Origin: Candidatus Heimdallarchaeota archaeon LC_3
GTDB taxonomy: Archaea; Asgardarchaeota; Heimdallarchaeia; Hodarchaeales; LC-3
Reading direction: 5' to 3'
Assembly (NCBI GenBank): GCA_001940645.1
Contig: MDVS01000014.1
Location: forward strand, 74,503-138,502
DNA length: 64,000 nt
Positions 26,926 through 35,504 of the stretch are shown piece after piece. Each line of letters begins with the position of its first letter. The stretch's first letter is position 1. A model generated the notes under the pieces. The model made no database searches. It was given only the letters and a program-made list of their open reading frames with translations, and was not told where the DNA came from. Both the position numbers and the translations under genes were made by a program.

Positions 26926-28068
26926 TTACTTACTCTGTTTAAAAATACCAGTACACAACTTTTTACCTGTTTTTGTTTCAGATATAATGCAAGTAACCAA
27001 TCCTAGAATAATATTTCCACCCTTGCTCTTTAATTGAATCTCCATTTTTTTTACTTCGTTATTAATCTGGATTCTATCTCGAAATATATTTAATTGTTCT
27101 GTGTTTACAAAAATTTCCCGAGCATTAATTCCATTTAATTCGGATAGATTAGTATACTGAAATAGTTTTAAAAAAGCCAAGTTTGCATCAATCATCGTTT
27201 TGGGAGAATAATTATCTAGTTCCATACAGAATACACAAAAATCAACCGATTCTTGTAAAGATTTATATTTAAGTTCTATTTCTTGAAGACGTAATACATC
27301 TTCAATAATTCGTGTAACAGAAAGAATATGAGGCTCATTGTTCAAAGTAATTACTGTTGCTGACATTTCACCCCATAATTTTCTCCCATCCTTCATCCGA
27401 AATTTAGCAAGAAGCCTTTCACAAGACCCTTTTGTATTCAACTCATCTTTTAATTTAATCCGATCTCTTGGATTGCACCAAATATCTAAATCAGGGGATA
27501 ATGAAGATTTACCGATTACATCAGCCTTTGAAAAACCAGTGATTTTAGTGAACCCTTCATTGACATCAATATAAACGCCATCTTTGAGACTATTTATGTT
27601 AATGCTATCTGAACTGGTATGAAAAGCTAATCTAAACCGTTCCTCACTTATCCGTAACGCCTCTTCAATACGTGAGAGGTTTACTACTTCGTAAATAGTA
27701 TGAAAGACTTCTGAAAACATAGAAGCAGAATCACCACCTTTTTTAATATAATGTTTAGCTCCCAAATTCAGTGCTTGAATAGCGACTTCTTCTCTACTTT
27801 GGCCTGTAAAAATGATAAAGGGAATTTTAATATTGTTTTCATTAATTATTTTCAATAAATCTAATCCATTTAAAGTAGGCATTAAATAATCTGAGATAAT
27901 TATATCATACTGTTTTCCTGAAAGAATACAGTCTAAAACATTTGTCGGATCTGTACATATATCTAAAACTATTTTTCCTTCACCCAATTTCTCAAGATAG
28001 ATCTTTGCTATGCTACAAAAATCTTCTTCATCGTCAACATGAAGAATTCGAATAGATGAAATGGACAG
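26926..28068 (-). CDS. Response-regulator receiver with PAS domains, apparent CTG start
   Basis: The protein has a REC domain (about residues 5-125) with acidic pair in HVDDEED, phospho-acceptor Asp in IIISDYLMP, Thr/Ser in FIIFTGQS and Lys in YIKKGG. Two PAS domains follow (EERFRLAFHTSSDSININSL onward, then a second after LQEIELKYKSLQES). No kinase or DNA-binding output exists. A conventional start at TTG 27987 would cut off the first strand and acidic pair of REC. In-frame sequence restores them up to CTG 28068, which lies 9 nt after AAGGAG (28083-28078) and below an in-frame stop. CTG (or another near-cognate codon) is therefore the likely start. Confidence 0.75.
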   Translation of the reverse strand: MSISSIRILHVDDEEDFCSIAKIYLEKLGEGKIVLDICTDPTNVLDCILSGKQYDIIISDYLMPTLNGLDLLKIINENNIKIPFIIFTGQSREEVAIQALNLGAKHYIKKGGDSASMFSEVFHTIYEVVNLSRIEEALRISEERFRLAFHTSSDSININSLKDGVYIDVNEGFTKITGFSKADVIGKSSLSPDLDIWCNPRDRIKLKDELNTKGSCERLLAKFRMKDGRKLWGEMSATVITLNNEPHILSVTRIIEDVLRLQEIELKYKSLQESVDFCVFCMELDNYSPKTMIDANLAFLKLFQYTNLSELNGINAREIFVNTEQLNIFRDRIQINNEVKKMEIQLKSKGGNIILGLVTCIISETKTGKKLCTGIFKQSK

Positions 28069-28196
28069 GTAAATTATCTCCTTATCAACGAATTCTGGGT
28101 ATTAAGTATATTTACTATGTAAATAATTCTTAAAAAATTGAAACATTAAAAGAATTTCAGGAAATTTTTTTAACTTTCCGAACAGATAATATAAAA
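28069..28196. other. Upstream region of the REC-PAS gene
   Basis: Contains the AAGGAG ribosome-binding site at 28078-28083 (minus strand) and AT-rich sequence up to the remnant at 28197. No ORF was recognised. Confidence 0.3.
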
Positions 28197-28352
28197 TTAA
28201 AAAGTTATTAAAATAACTTTCACTAGAAAAACTGGATTATAGGTAAATTTCAACACGAAAAAAGCAACAAAATTAACCAAAGCATTTCCTCTAGCAAAAA
28301 AATAAAGAAAAATTGCCCATTCAGGATTATAAACACTTTTTATTATGGGTAT
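28197..28352 (-). pseudogene. Remnant of a membrane-protein gene
   Basis: Between stops at 28355 and 28199 the minus strand reads IKSVYNPEWAIFLYFFARGN then ALVNFVAFFVLKFTYNP and ends KVILITF. This is coding-like and strongly hydrophobic, but has no start codon. It looks like the last helix-loop-helix of a lost membrane protein. A chance hydrophobic reading of AT-rich DNA is the alternative. No family recognised. Confidence 0.28.
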
Positions 28353-28496
28353 TCAGCATCTGTTGTTTTAGATTTTTTCCGTTCAGAAAATTATTGAATC
28401 CTCCTTTAAGATATTACATTCAACAATATTTTCGTTGGATATTAATTAAATTCTGATTTCTAATCTTCGAAATGTTAGTTAAACTCAATTTATCAG

Positions 28497-30821
28497 ATGG
28501 ATCAGATGGTAAAACCTAATTTCACTTTGTTAGAAGCTCTGAATATGGTACAATCTCATTTTAATCTAAGTGGAGTGATCAAAGAACTACCTAGCTATGA
28601 GGACCAAAACTTTTATATTAAAATAAATGATGGAAAAGAATTTGTTCTTAAAATTGCTAATTCTGAAGAAAGCAAAGAAATTATTGAGTTTCAAAATGCA
28701 ACTATTAATTATTTATCTCAATTTCCTAATGTTAAAGTTCCAAAAATTATTTTAAGTAAAAATAATGAAGAATTCTCACTTTATTCAGAAAATGAGGACA
28801 AAAAATATATTATTCGTGTGATTTCATATATATCTGGAACATTATATGCGGATTATAATCAGAAAAATTCTGTTATCCTTAATTTTGTTGGCCAAAAACT
28901 TGGAAGTTTCACAAAAAATTTGCAAAATTTCTCTCATCGTACAGCTTATAGAAAGTTTGGTTGGGATTTAGCAAATGCTTCTACATTAATTGGTGAGAAA
29001 ATTATCCATATCTCAGATTTAAGGAAAAAAAAAGTTATAGCAAAGTTTCAGAAAATGTTTGAATCACAGGTTATTCCAGAACTAGCTGAATTACGATCCA
29101 GTGTTATTCATAACGATTGGAACATTCATAATATAATTATCAATAAAAATTTAAACTCCAGCGATTTTGAATTAGGAATTATTGATTTTGGAGATACTAT
29201 ATTTGGAAAAACTATATTTGAATTAGCAATAGCTATAGCGTATTTAATGCTCGATCAAGAAGACCCATTATTATCAGCATTTCATGTGGTTAAGGGATAT
29301 TTTGAAAAATTTTCTTTGACTAATCTTGAATTAAAGGTTCTTTTCCCATTAATCTGTGCTAGACTTTGTATGAGTGTCTGTAGTTCAGCATATCAAATTA
29401 AGATTGAACCTGAAAATGATTATCTTACGATTAATGAAAAACAAGCATGGGATTTGTTATTTAAATTAGAAAAATATCCGTTACAGTTTGCATATCAAAC
29501 ATTCTTTGATGCTTGTCATCCAGGATTAAGTAAAGAAGAAAGTTTGGATTTAAGAAACCAATATATTGGCCCTAATCTCAGCATTTCTTATCAAAATCCA
29601 TTGAAGATTGTTCGGGGATTTATGCAATATTTATATGACGATGAGGGTAAGAGATATCTAGACTGTGTTACTAATATTCCTCATGTTGGTCACAGTAATC
29701 CAGAAATTGTTGAAGTAATTAATAGACAAGCTTCAGTATTAAATACTAATACTAGATACCTTTACGATCTATTAGTCCATTATTCTAAACGTTTATGTGA
29801 AACACTTCCCGAATCCTTAACGGTATGTTATTTTGTTAACAGTGGAAGTGAAGCAAATGAATTGGCATTAAGATTAGCTTATAATTTCACAAAACAACGA
29901 GATTTGATTGTAGTAAAAGGAGGGTATCATGGGAACACTCAGGGTTTAATTGACATTAGTTCGTACAAATTTGATGGTCCAAGAGGAAAAGGTGCTCCTT
30001 CGCATGTTCATAAAGTTCCAGTCCCTGATACCTATCGGGGAAGATATAAAGCAAATGATCCACAAGCAGGAAAAAAGTATGCAGATTATGTGAGAGAAAC
30101 GATTGAAAATTTAAAAAAAGAAGGAAAAAAAATAGCTGGGTTTATTTCAGAATCTATCATGGGTAGTGGAGGCCAGATTGTATTTCCTAAAGGTTATTTA
30201 AAAGAAGTTTATAAGTATGTTCGTGATTATGGAGGAGTTTGCATTGCTGATGAAGTTCAAGTGGGATTTGGACGTATAGGAACACATTTTTGGGGTTTTC
30301 AAACTCAAAATGTCAATCCTGATATAGTTACTTTGGGTAAACCCATGGCTAATGGACACCCTATGGGTGCTGTGATCACAACCAGAGAAATTGCTGAATC
30401 TTTTGATGATGGAATGGAGTTTTTTAGTAGTTTTGGTGGAAACCCAGTTTCTTGTGCTATCGGTTTGAAAGTATTGGATATTATTAAAAATCAAAAATTA
30501 CAAGAAAATGCACTAGTTTTAGGGAAATATCTTTTGGAAGGAATACAAGAATTAAAACATAAATTTCCGGTTATAGGAGATGTGAGGGGATTAGGGTTAT
30601 TCTTAGGGATAGAATTTGTTCTCGATAGAGAATCTCAAGAACCTGAAGATAATTTTGCAAAAAAATTAGTCGAATTAATGAAAGATGAAGGAATTTTGAT
30701 TAGTGTAGATGGTTTATTACACAATGTAATCAAAATCAAACCGCCATTAACATTTAACAAAGAAAATGCAAAAACATTTTTAGATAGTCTTGAGAAAAAC
30801 ATAATGCGATTGATTACTTAG
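28497..30821 (+). CDS. Fusion of an APH-type kinase domain and a class-III aminotransferase-fold enzyme
   Basis: This is a 774-residue bifunctional protein. Residues about 15-330 form an aminoglycoside/choline-kinase-like domain with catalytic loop [13 protein letters not shown] and metal-binding IIDFGDT. Residues about 350-774 form a PLP fold-type I enzyme: [36 protein letters not shown], and Schiff-base Lys in TLGKPMANG (K615). The C-terminal part is closest to the AGXT2L group, which includes phospholyases for ethanolamine phosphate and phosphohydroxylysine. The kinase would supply such a phosphorylated amino alcohol. Kinase then PLP phospholyase on one chain is a coherent pathway, but the substrate is inferred. 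The bacterial homologues with an M23 insert differ; none is seen here. Confidence 0.85.
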   Translation: MDQMVKPNFTLLEALNMVQSHFNLSGVIKELPSYEDQNFYIKINDGKEFVLKIANSEESKEIIEFQNATINYLSQFPNVKVPKIILSKNNEEFSLYSENEDKKYIIRVISYISGTLYADYNQKNSVILNFVGQKLGSFTKNLQNFSHRTAYRKFGWDLANASTLIGEKIIHISDLRKKKVIAKFQKMFESQVIPELAELRSSVIHNDWNIHNIIINKNLNSSDFELGIIDFGDTIFGKTIFELAIAIAYLMLDQEDPLLSAFHVVKGYFEKFSLTNLELKVLFPLICARLCMSVCSSAYQIKIEPENDYLTINEKQAWDLLFKLEKYPLQFAYQTFFDACHPGLSKEESLDLRNQYIGPNLSISYQNPLKIVRGFMQYLYDDEGKRYLDCVTNIPHVGHSNPEIVEVINRQASVLNTNTRYLYDLLVHYSKRLCETLPESLTVCYFVNSGSEANELALRLAYNFTKQRDLIVVKGGYHGNTQGLIDISSYKFDGPRGKGAPSHVHKVPVPDTYRGRYKANDPQAGKKYADYVRETIENLKKEGKKIAGFISESIMGSGGQIVFPKGYLKEVYKYVRDYGGVCIADEVQVGFGRIGTHFWGFQTQNVNPDIVTLGKPMANGHPMGAVITTREIAESFDDGMEFFSSFGGNPVSCAIGLKVLDIIKNQKLQENALVLGKYLLEGIQELKHKFPVIGDVRGLGLFLGIEFVLDRESQEPEDNFAKKLVELMKDEGILISVDGLLHNVIKIKPPLTFNKENAKTFLDSLEKNIMRLIT

Positions 30822-31121
30822 GATAGAAAGAATCTTTTTCAAAATTAGATAGAAATATAACTTATAAAGTCAATCAAGTTCTGACTTTAAAAACCAATTT
30901 AGTAAAAGAAACTGCTTCTAATTTGAGAAATCATCTATTACATAAAATTGCATCAATTATTTGTGATAATTGAATGAAACTCATTAAATTTATCTGACCT
31001 TAAGAAATTTATAATTAACCTAGATTTGATTTTATAATAGAATTTCTATATAAGAACAATAATTGGATTAATTTTAATTAACATTCCTCATTTTATGAAT
31101 AATAAACAGTAGTGGAATCAT
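30822..31121. other. Intergenic stretch, nothing recognised
   Basis: AT-rich, stop-rich on both strands. It presumably contains the promoter of the Mrp gene. Confidence 0.4.
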
Positions 31122-32249
31122 ATGGGAAAAATCGATTTACGAAAAGATCAGAAGGGAATAGAAAAGTTAACTAAGAAAATTAAAGAATCAGAAAACCCCC
31201 TTTGGGAAGGGACAATTGAAAGTTGGTTTGATAAAATATCGTATACAGAAGGCAATTTAATTCTACATTTTAAAGTTCCTGTACCTGAAAACAACTCAGT
31301 TTTTCGTAATGAATTCCTACAGTATCTTAAAAAAGATTTGGACAATTTTGAGGGAATTGATAATCTCGAATTAAATTTAATAACTGATATTAGTAGTTCT
31401 ATTGGGGATCTGAAAGGAAGAACAATTGAAAAAGCTAAAAATATAATAGCAGTAGCATCGAATAAAGGAGGAGTTGGTAAATCTACTGTAGCTTATAATA
31501 TAGCTGCTGCACTTCAATATATTGGTGCAAAAGTTGCTATTCTAGATTTAGATATTTATGGTCCAAGTTTACCAACAATGTTTGGTATAAAATCCCCAGC
31601 TCAACAATCAAACGCTATAAAACTAGAATTAGTTAATAAATATGGTATGGATTTATTTTCCTTAGGATTTGTAATTTCAGAAGACCAACCAATTATTTTC
31701 AGAGCTCCGATTGTTGATAAATTAGCAAATCAATTTTTTTCTGGAGTGCAATGGAATGAAGTTGATTATTTAGTTATAGACCTACCACCAGGAACTGGAG
31801 ATGTTCAACTCACCTTAGCTCAACAACTACCTCATGTGAAAATGATAATGGTAACTACACCAAATGATGTTTCCCAATCTGATGTCACTAAAGGAGTTAG
31901 AATGTTTTCTCAAGAAGGTTTGAATATTGAAATTATTGGAATAATTGAAAACATGAGTTATTTTGTATGCGATGAATGTAATACAAAACACGAAATTTTT
32001 TCGTCTGGAGGAGCAAAAGATATCGCTGATTCTTTCGGGATAGAATTATTAGGAGAAATTCCATTATATACTGATTTACGAATATCAGGTGACAAAGGAA
32101 AACCAATTGTTATAGATAATCCTGACCATCAAGTTAGTAAGAAATTTATTTCTATTGCAGAATTGATAAGTGCAAGAATTGCTCAAAATAACCACGAAAT
32201 GTATTCAAAAAGAGAAAAAGAAGTAATAATTGATTTAGATTTAGCTTAA
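31122..32249 (+). CDS. Mrp/NBP35 (ApbC) family P-loop ATPase, Fe-S carrier
   Basis: This 375-residue cytosolic protein has a deviant Walker A SNKGGVGKSTV (about residues 113-122), typical of the MinD/Mrp class. Also present are the switch segment DLDIYGPSLPTMFG, DLPPGTGDVQLTL and NMSYFVCDECNTKH, whose CxxC bridges a 4Fe-4S cluster between dimer subunits in Mrp/NBP35 scaffolds. GEIPLYTDLRISGDKGKPIV is the family's closing signature. The first 100 residues replace the usual MIP18/DUF59 domain with a poorly conserved alpha/beta segment. Its role would be cluster assembly or transfer to apo-enzymes, such as the radical SAM protein of this genome. Monocistronic. Confidence 0.92.
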   Translation: MGKIDLRKDQKGIEKLTKKIKESENPLWEGTIESWFDKISYTEGNLILHFKVPVPENNSVFRNEFLQYLKKDLDNFEGIDNLELNLITDISSSIGDLKGRTIEKAKNIIAVASNKGGVGKSTVAYNIAAALQYIGAKVAILDLDIYGPSLPTMFGIKSPAQQSNAIKLELVNKYGMDLFSLGFVISEDQPIIFRAPIVDKLANQFFSGVQWNEVDYLVIDLPPGTGDVQLTLAQQLPHVKMIMVTTPNDVSQSDVTKGVRMFSQEGLNIEIIGIIENMSYFVCDECNTKHEIFSSGGAKDIADSFGIELLGEIPLYTDLRISGDKGKPIVIDNPDHQVSKKFISIAELISARIAQNNHEMYSKREKEVIIDLDLA

Positions 32250-32399
32250 TCCTAAATTTTTCTATAAAAATTGTTGTTCTCTTTTTTTCTTCATTACACA
32301 CATCGTTTCTCGACTTAAGAAAATAAATTTGCTTTAAACCTTACAAAGATTAACCTGATTATTATTTATTATTACCAAAAACTATCATTGATAGAATAA

Positions 32400-32690
32400 A
32401 AACTTCCTTCGGAAATGCTTCAATCGACGTATGCTGTAAAGCACCTCTCAGAAATGCTGGATACGCTCATGGAAAGTGGCAGGGCCAGTGGTGAATTTCT
32501 TAATCAATATTTAGTTTCCCATTAATTTCGTTGTATGGGTCCTCAAGCTCGAGGTCACCATTAAACAATTCAGGCCTTTCAACCTTCGCCAGGCTGGTCT
32601 TCCAAGTATGACAGAAAACTGGGTAATCACTTCTGAGGTGTTAAAAGATCCCACAGGAAGACTTTTTGGCTTCATGAAAACGCATTCCTT
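32400..32690. other. GC-richer islet with gene fragments of foreign appearance
   Basis: The base composition is visibly richer in G and C than the surroundings. The plus strand holds a 36-codon ORF at 32415-32525 (MLQSTYAVKHLSEMLDTLME, ending NQYLVSH). The minus strand at 32640-32500 reads HLRSDYPVFCHTWKTSLAKV then ELFNGDLELEDPYNEINGKL without a start. Either could be the remnant of one horizontally acquired gene, perhaps from a mobile element. I recognise no family. The rest of the gap to 32932 is ordinary AT-rich DNA. Confidence 0.4.
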
Positions 32691-32932
32691 TTAATTCATC
32701 AAATTCTTGATTTTTTCTATCATTATGAAGTATTTCTTATCATAATACTATAATAAACTTCGTATTATTACGGAATAAATGGGTAGTATCATTCTATACC
32801 TTTCTATAAAAAGAATCCACATTTAGAAAATCTAAGTGATCAATAATTAACAGGTTTAATTCAGAATATTGAATAGAATTTTATCCTCTGATTTTATTCG
32901 CCTGACAATTTTTCCTGTCTCAAAAGTTATTT

Positions 32933-33328
32933 TCAAAATAATCTAAAAGAATTCGTTTCCAGTTCTCTTTGAAAAATCGAGACAAAATACATCATTTTTG
33001 AACTATCATGAACCAGATCATCTATTAATGAATAAGGGTATGAGAGCTCAATTAATTCTTTGATTTCTTCTTTATTTAATATAGATTGTTCGGGTTTTCC
33101 GTAAAAAATCGAACATTCTATATTAAATTGAAACACTTTTTTCTTCATAATTGGATTGATAAAAAGGAAAACAACCCATCGATCATCAGTGTTAATATGG
33201 AAAAATAATTGGTATTTAGAATCTTTCTTAATCAAACTTCTTAATTGAGAGGAAAGATAGTCATGTAATTCTTTATCATATTTTGATTCAAACCAAGAAA
33301 TTTGATAATTTGGGGTAATAAAATTCAT
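32933..33328 (-). CDS. Hypothetical 131-residue protein
   Basis: A soluble alpha/beta protein: MNFITPNYQISWFESKYDKE, then a helix ELHDYLSSQLRSLI, strands YQLFFHINTDDRWVVFLFI and KKVFQFNIECSIFYG, then a helical C-terminus. No motif or family recognised. The codon composition is like its neighbours and there are no internal stops, unlike the broken genes next to it. Start ATG 33328 is the only ATG at the N-terminus. Surrounded by decayed sequence, it may itself be a fast-evolving orphan. Confidence 0.55.
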   Translation of the reverse strand: MNFITPNYQISWFESKYDKELHDYLSSQLRSLIKKDSKYQLFFHINTDDRWVVFLFINPIMKKKVFQFNIECSIFYGKPEQSILNKEEIKELIELSYPYSLIDDLVHDSSKMMYFVSIFQRELETNSFRLF

Positions 33329-33741
33329 TTGAATTCTTTTGGTCTATTAGATTAAATCCTTTTATAGTAACTTTATTTTCCTTCCTAACTACACAATATT
33401 AAGGAAGAACAAACATCAGATCTTTATATCTTTAAATATTTAATTATTCAAAAAATGTATTATAAAAATCCAGTCATTTAGTTCGTATTTTGATACTCCT
33501 ATTAAATTAACTATTTCTTGTTGAAGATTGTGCTGTAATCAGAGACAGAGATTTTAGTGAAAGAAAAATTTATTTATTTAATAAAAATTTGATAGTTGTT
33601 CCTGAATCAGTTATATTATTTACATTTATTACAACAATATCGAATTCTATTGTGATATTTAGTCTATCAATCAAAATAATCAGTAATCATATAAATCAGT
33701 TAATTAAAACAAGTTAGATGGATGAAGAATCTATTTAGAGA
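33329..33741. other. Intergenic stretch, nothing recognised
   Basis: AT-rich, stop-rich sequence between the hypothetical gene and the broken gene that starts at 34404. No remnant could be followed. Confidence 0.35.
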
Positions 33742-34404
33742 TTACAATATTAATTCTCCTTCTTCGACCTTGATTTGTGAAGCTTTTTTTTGTTCATTTA
33801 GAATTGAAGTTTTTGATACAAAATAATCCAAATTAACTGTTTTATTTAAAATCCGTAACCGTTTACGAACCACAACTTTTAACACCATATCAATTAAACC
33901 TTCCAATCACAAAGCGATATCAACATTTTCAGTCGAGCGACCTCATCTAAGTATTTAGCATAATCAAACTTTCCAGAGGATGACAATTTATTTACCAAAA
34001 TTCCTATGATATATGTTAAACTACTGTTTATATAGATTCATCGAAATTTTTCTTTCACATTCATTATTAAAAGATCTTTATTTCAAAAAGTGGTAAAAAT
34101 AATTTGAAATGATTTTTTCAATAAGATTTCCAAGAAGAGATCAACCGAGAATTGTGGCAGCCCGACAAAATTCTCCTTCTGAAAAACATCAATATTAATT
34201 GTATTTTACAAATAAAGCGGTCTTCAATTATTTATGTAACATATTAATAAGAAGTTAATCAAGTTTCCAACAATTTTTGGGAATTGTCTCCAAGAATAAA
34301 TTATAAAATTCATTATACAGGTCGAACACTAAATTATCAGGGATAACCTTACCTTTTTGGTAAAGAACTGAAAATATATCTTCAAAAGAAACTATAGAAT
34401 TCAT
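33742..34404 (-). pseudogene. Multiply broken gene of about 220 codons, unknown family
   Basis: From ATG 34404 the minus strand reads MNSIVSFEDIFSVLYQKGKV, then LVFDLYNEFYNLFLETIPKN and a TAA. After a frame change it reads INIDVFQKENFVGLPQFSVD, then LFLEILLKKSFQIIFTTF. TGA follows, then NKDLLIMNVKEKFR, TGA, and IYINSSLTYIIGILVNKL. Next come FDYAKYLDEVARLKMLISLC and DW, a 1-bp loss (GATTGGAAGG for GATTGGGAAGG), then EGLIDMVLKVVVRKRLRILN through to TAA 33744-33742. The two TGAs sit where Trp would fit. Stops and shifts together exclude an intact product. Helical, soluble, family not recognised. Confidence 0.7.
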
Positions 34405-34505
34405 AATAGATCATCAATAGAATATTATTTACTTTGATGACCCGAAAAAGATATTGAATCGATTAAATCTTTCATAGAGAATACAAAAAAGGATGTGAAA
34501 AATAA

Positions 34506-34724
34506 ATGCTAAACTGCTCAATTTGTGAAAATGAAATTACTAGAGATCGCTACAATATTGCTCTAAGAATTGAAAGACAAAATATAGCATTAAATGAACA
34601 ATGGAACGAATCTTGGGAATTACCAAGAGAAAATCTTTGTGATAATTGTTTTGATAAGATATTAGGATATCTTCAAGCTATATTAAACAATCTGAGAATA
34701 AATAAAGGTAAAATAGTCAAATAA
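34506..34724 (+). CDS. Small two-CxxC zinc-binding protein
   Basis: This 72-residue ORF begins MLNCSICENEITRDRYN and has a second pair in ENLCDNCFDKILGYLQ. The spacing of C4-x2-C7 and C-x2-C near residue 45 suits a single structural zinc site of treble-clef or ribbon type. The C-terminus is a basic helix. No Shine-Dalgarno site is evident. It may be a small DNA- or protein-binding zinc protein, or an intact fragment in a decaying region. No family recognised. Confidence 0.5.
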   Translation: MLNCSICENEITRDRYNIALRIERQNIALNEQWNESWELPRENLCDNCFDKILGYLQAILNNLRINKGKIVK

Positions 34725-34738
34725 CTTTATACAGTTAA

Positions 34739-34897
34739 TGTTTATGTGAGTATGCTACTAAATTAGATGAATTTGAAAGACATTGGCATTCTAGTGATAA
34801 GTGTGTAGAACAGTGCGATTGTGACGATTGTTCATATCTTCATGAATTTGAGGAAGAAATAAATGGTAATACAAGAAATGATGATATACGCGAATAG
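34739..34897 (+). pseudogene. Cys/His-rich acidic fragment without a start codon
   Basis: Immediately after an in-frame TAA the plus strand reads CLCEYATKLDEFERHWHSSD, then KCVEQCDCDDCSYLHEFEEE, ending at TAG 34895-34897. The C-x-C-x11-H-x-H spacing recalls a C2H2-type finger followed by a CxC/CxxC cluster. There is no ATG, GTG or TTG in frame, and an ATG just upstream is in another frame, suggesting a 5' indel. Probably a broken small zinc protein. Confidence 0.4.
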
Positions 34898-35013
34898 GCA
34901 TAATTCTATACAATTTCGAATAGGAAAGTATATAAAAAATGAAATCATACAAAATTGTTCCTATTTCCATAAACATAAGTATTCTTGCGTTTGATAATAA
35001 TTGAGGCAATTCT

Positions 35014-35374
35014 ATGTTGCAGAAAGATAAAGAAAAACCTAAATTGAAGTTTATTACTAAGAAATTTGGAAAAAAATATTTGACGAATTTCTTCTTTTCA
35101 AGATTCAGAAGAATTTTAAGATTTTGCTAAAAATGTAATTCTATGTCTTTCTTTTACCGTCAAAGAAAACACTATTCTATATCTCCTTATAGATAATTTG
35201 GAAGGATTTTATATTGGGGAAATAGAAGAACATTTTTGTACCTTGAGTCCAAAATCTATAGAACTTTTTTCAAGTGATTTAAAAGAAAAAAGCATATTAG
35301 AGAGATTAAGTATTGGACCTTATTGTTTAAGTAATGTTGGTAAGAGAAATCGTAGACTTACTAATCGAATTTAG
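35014..35374 (+). pseudogene. Broken gene of unknown family
   Basis: ATG 35014 with GAGG at 35003-35006 opens MLQKDKEKPKLKFITKKFGK. After a frame change the sequence continues SSFQDSEEF, TAA, DFAKNVILCLSFTVKENTIL, YLLIDNLEGFYIGEIEEHF and ends KRNRRLTNRI at TAG 35374. The second half is clearly coding in character. A frameshift plus a stop prevent a full product. The alternation VILCLSF / ILYLLIDNLEGFYIGEI suggests a small alpha/beta sensor-like domain. No family recognised. Confidence 0.5.
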
Positions 35375-35504
35375 AAAACTTATGAAATAATTGTAAAAAA
35401 ATACTAAATAGAAATAATTTCTCTTTAGATAAGGATATTGATTCTATTTAAGACTTGATAGATTAAGATCGTTTAGTCAAGTGGATATGGATAATTAACG
35501 AAAA

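Noticed and set aside
34791..35009. Minus-strand 72-codon ORF.
   Set aside because: It overlaps the Cys-rich plus-strand fragment; its composition (many Tyr, Leu, Phe, His) looks like antisense of that frame, and it has no supporting start signal.
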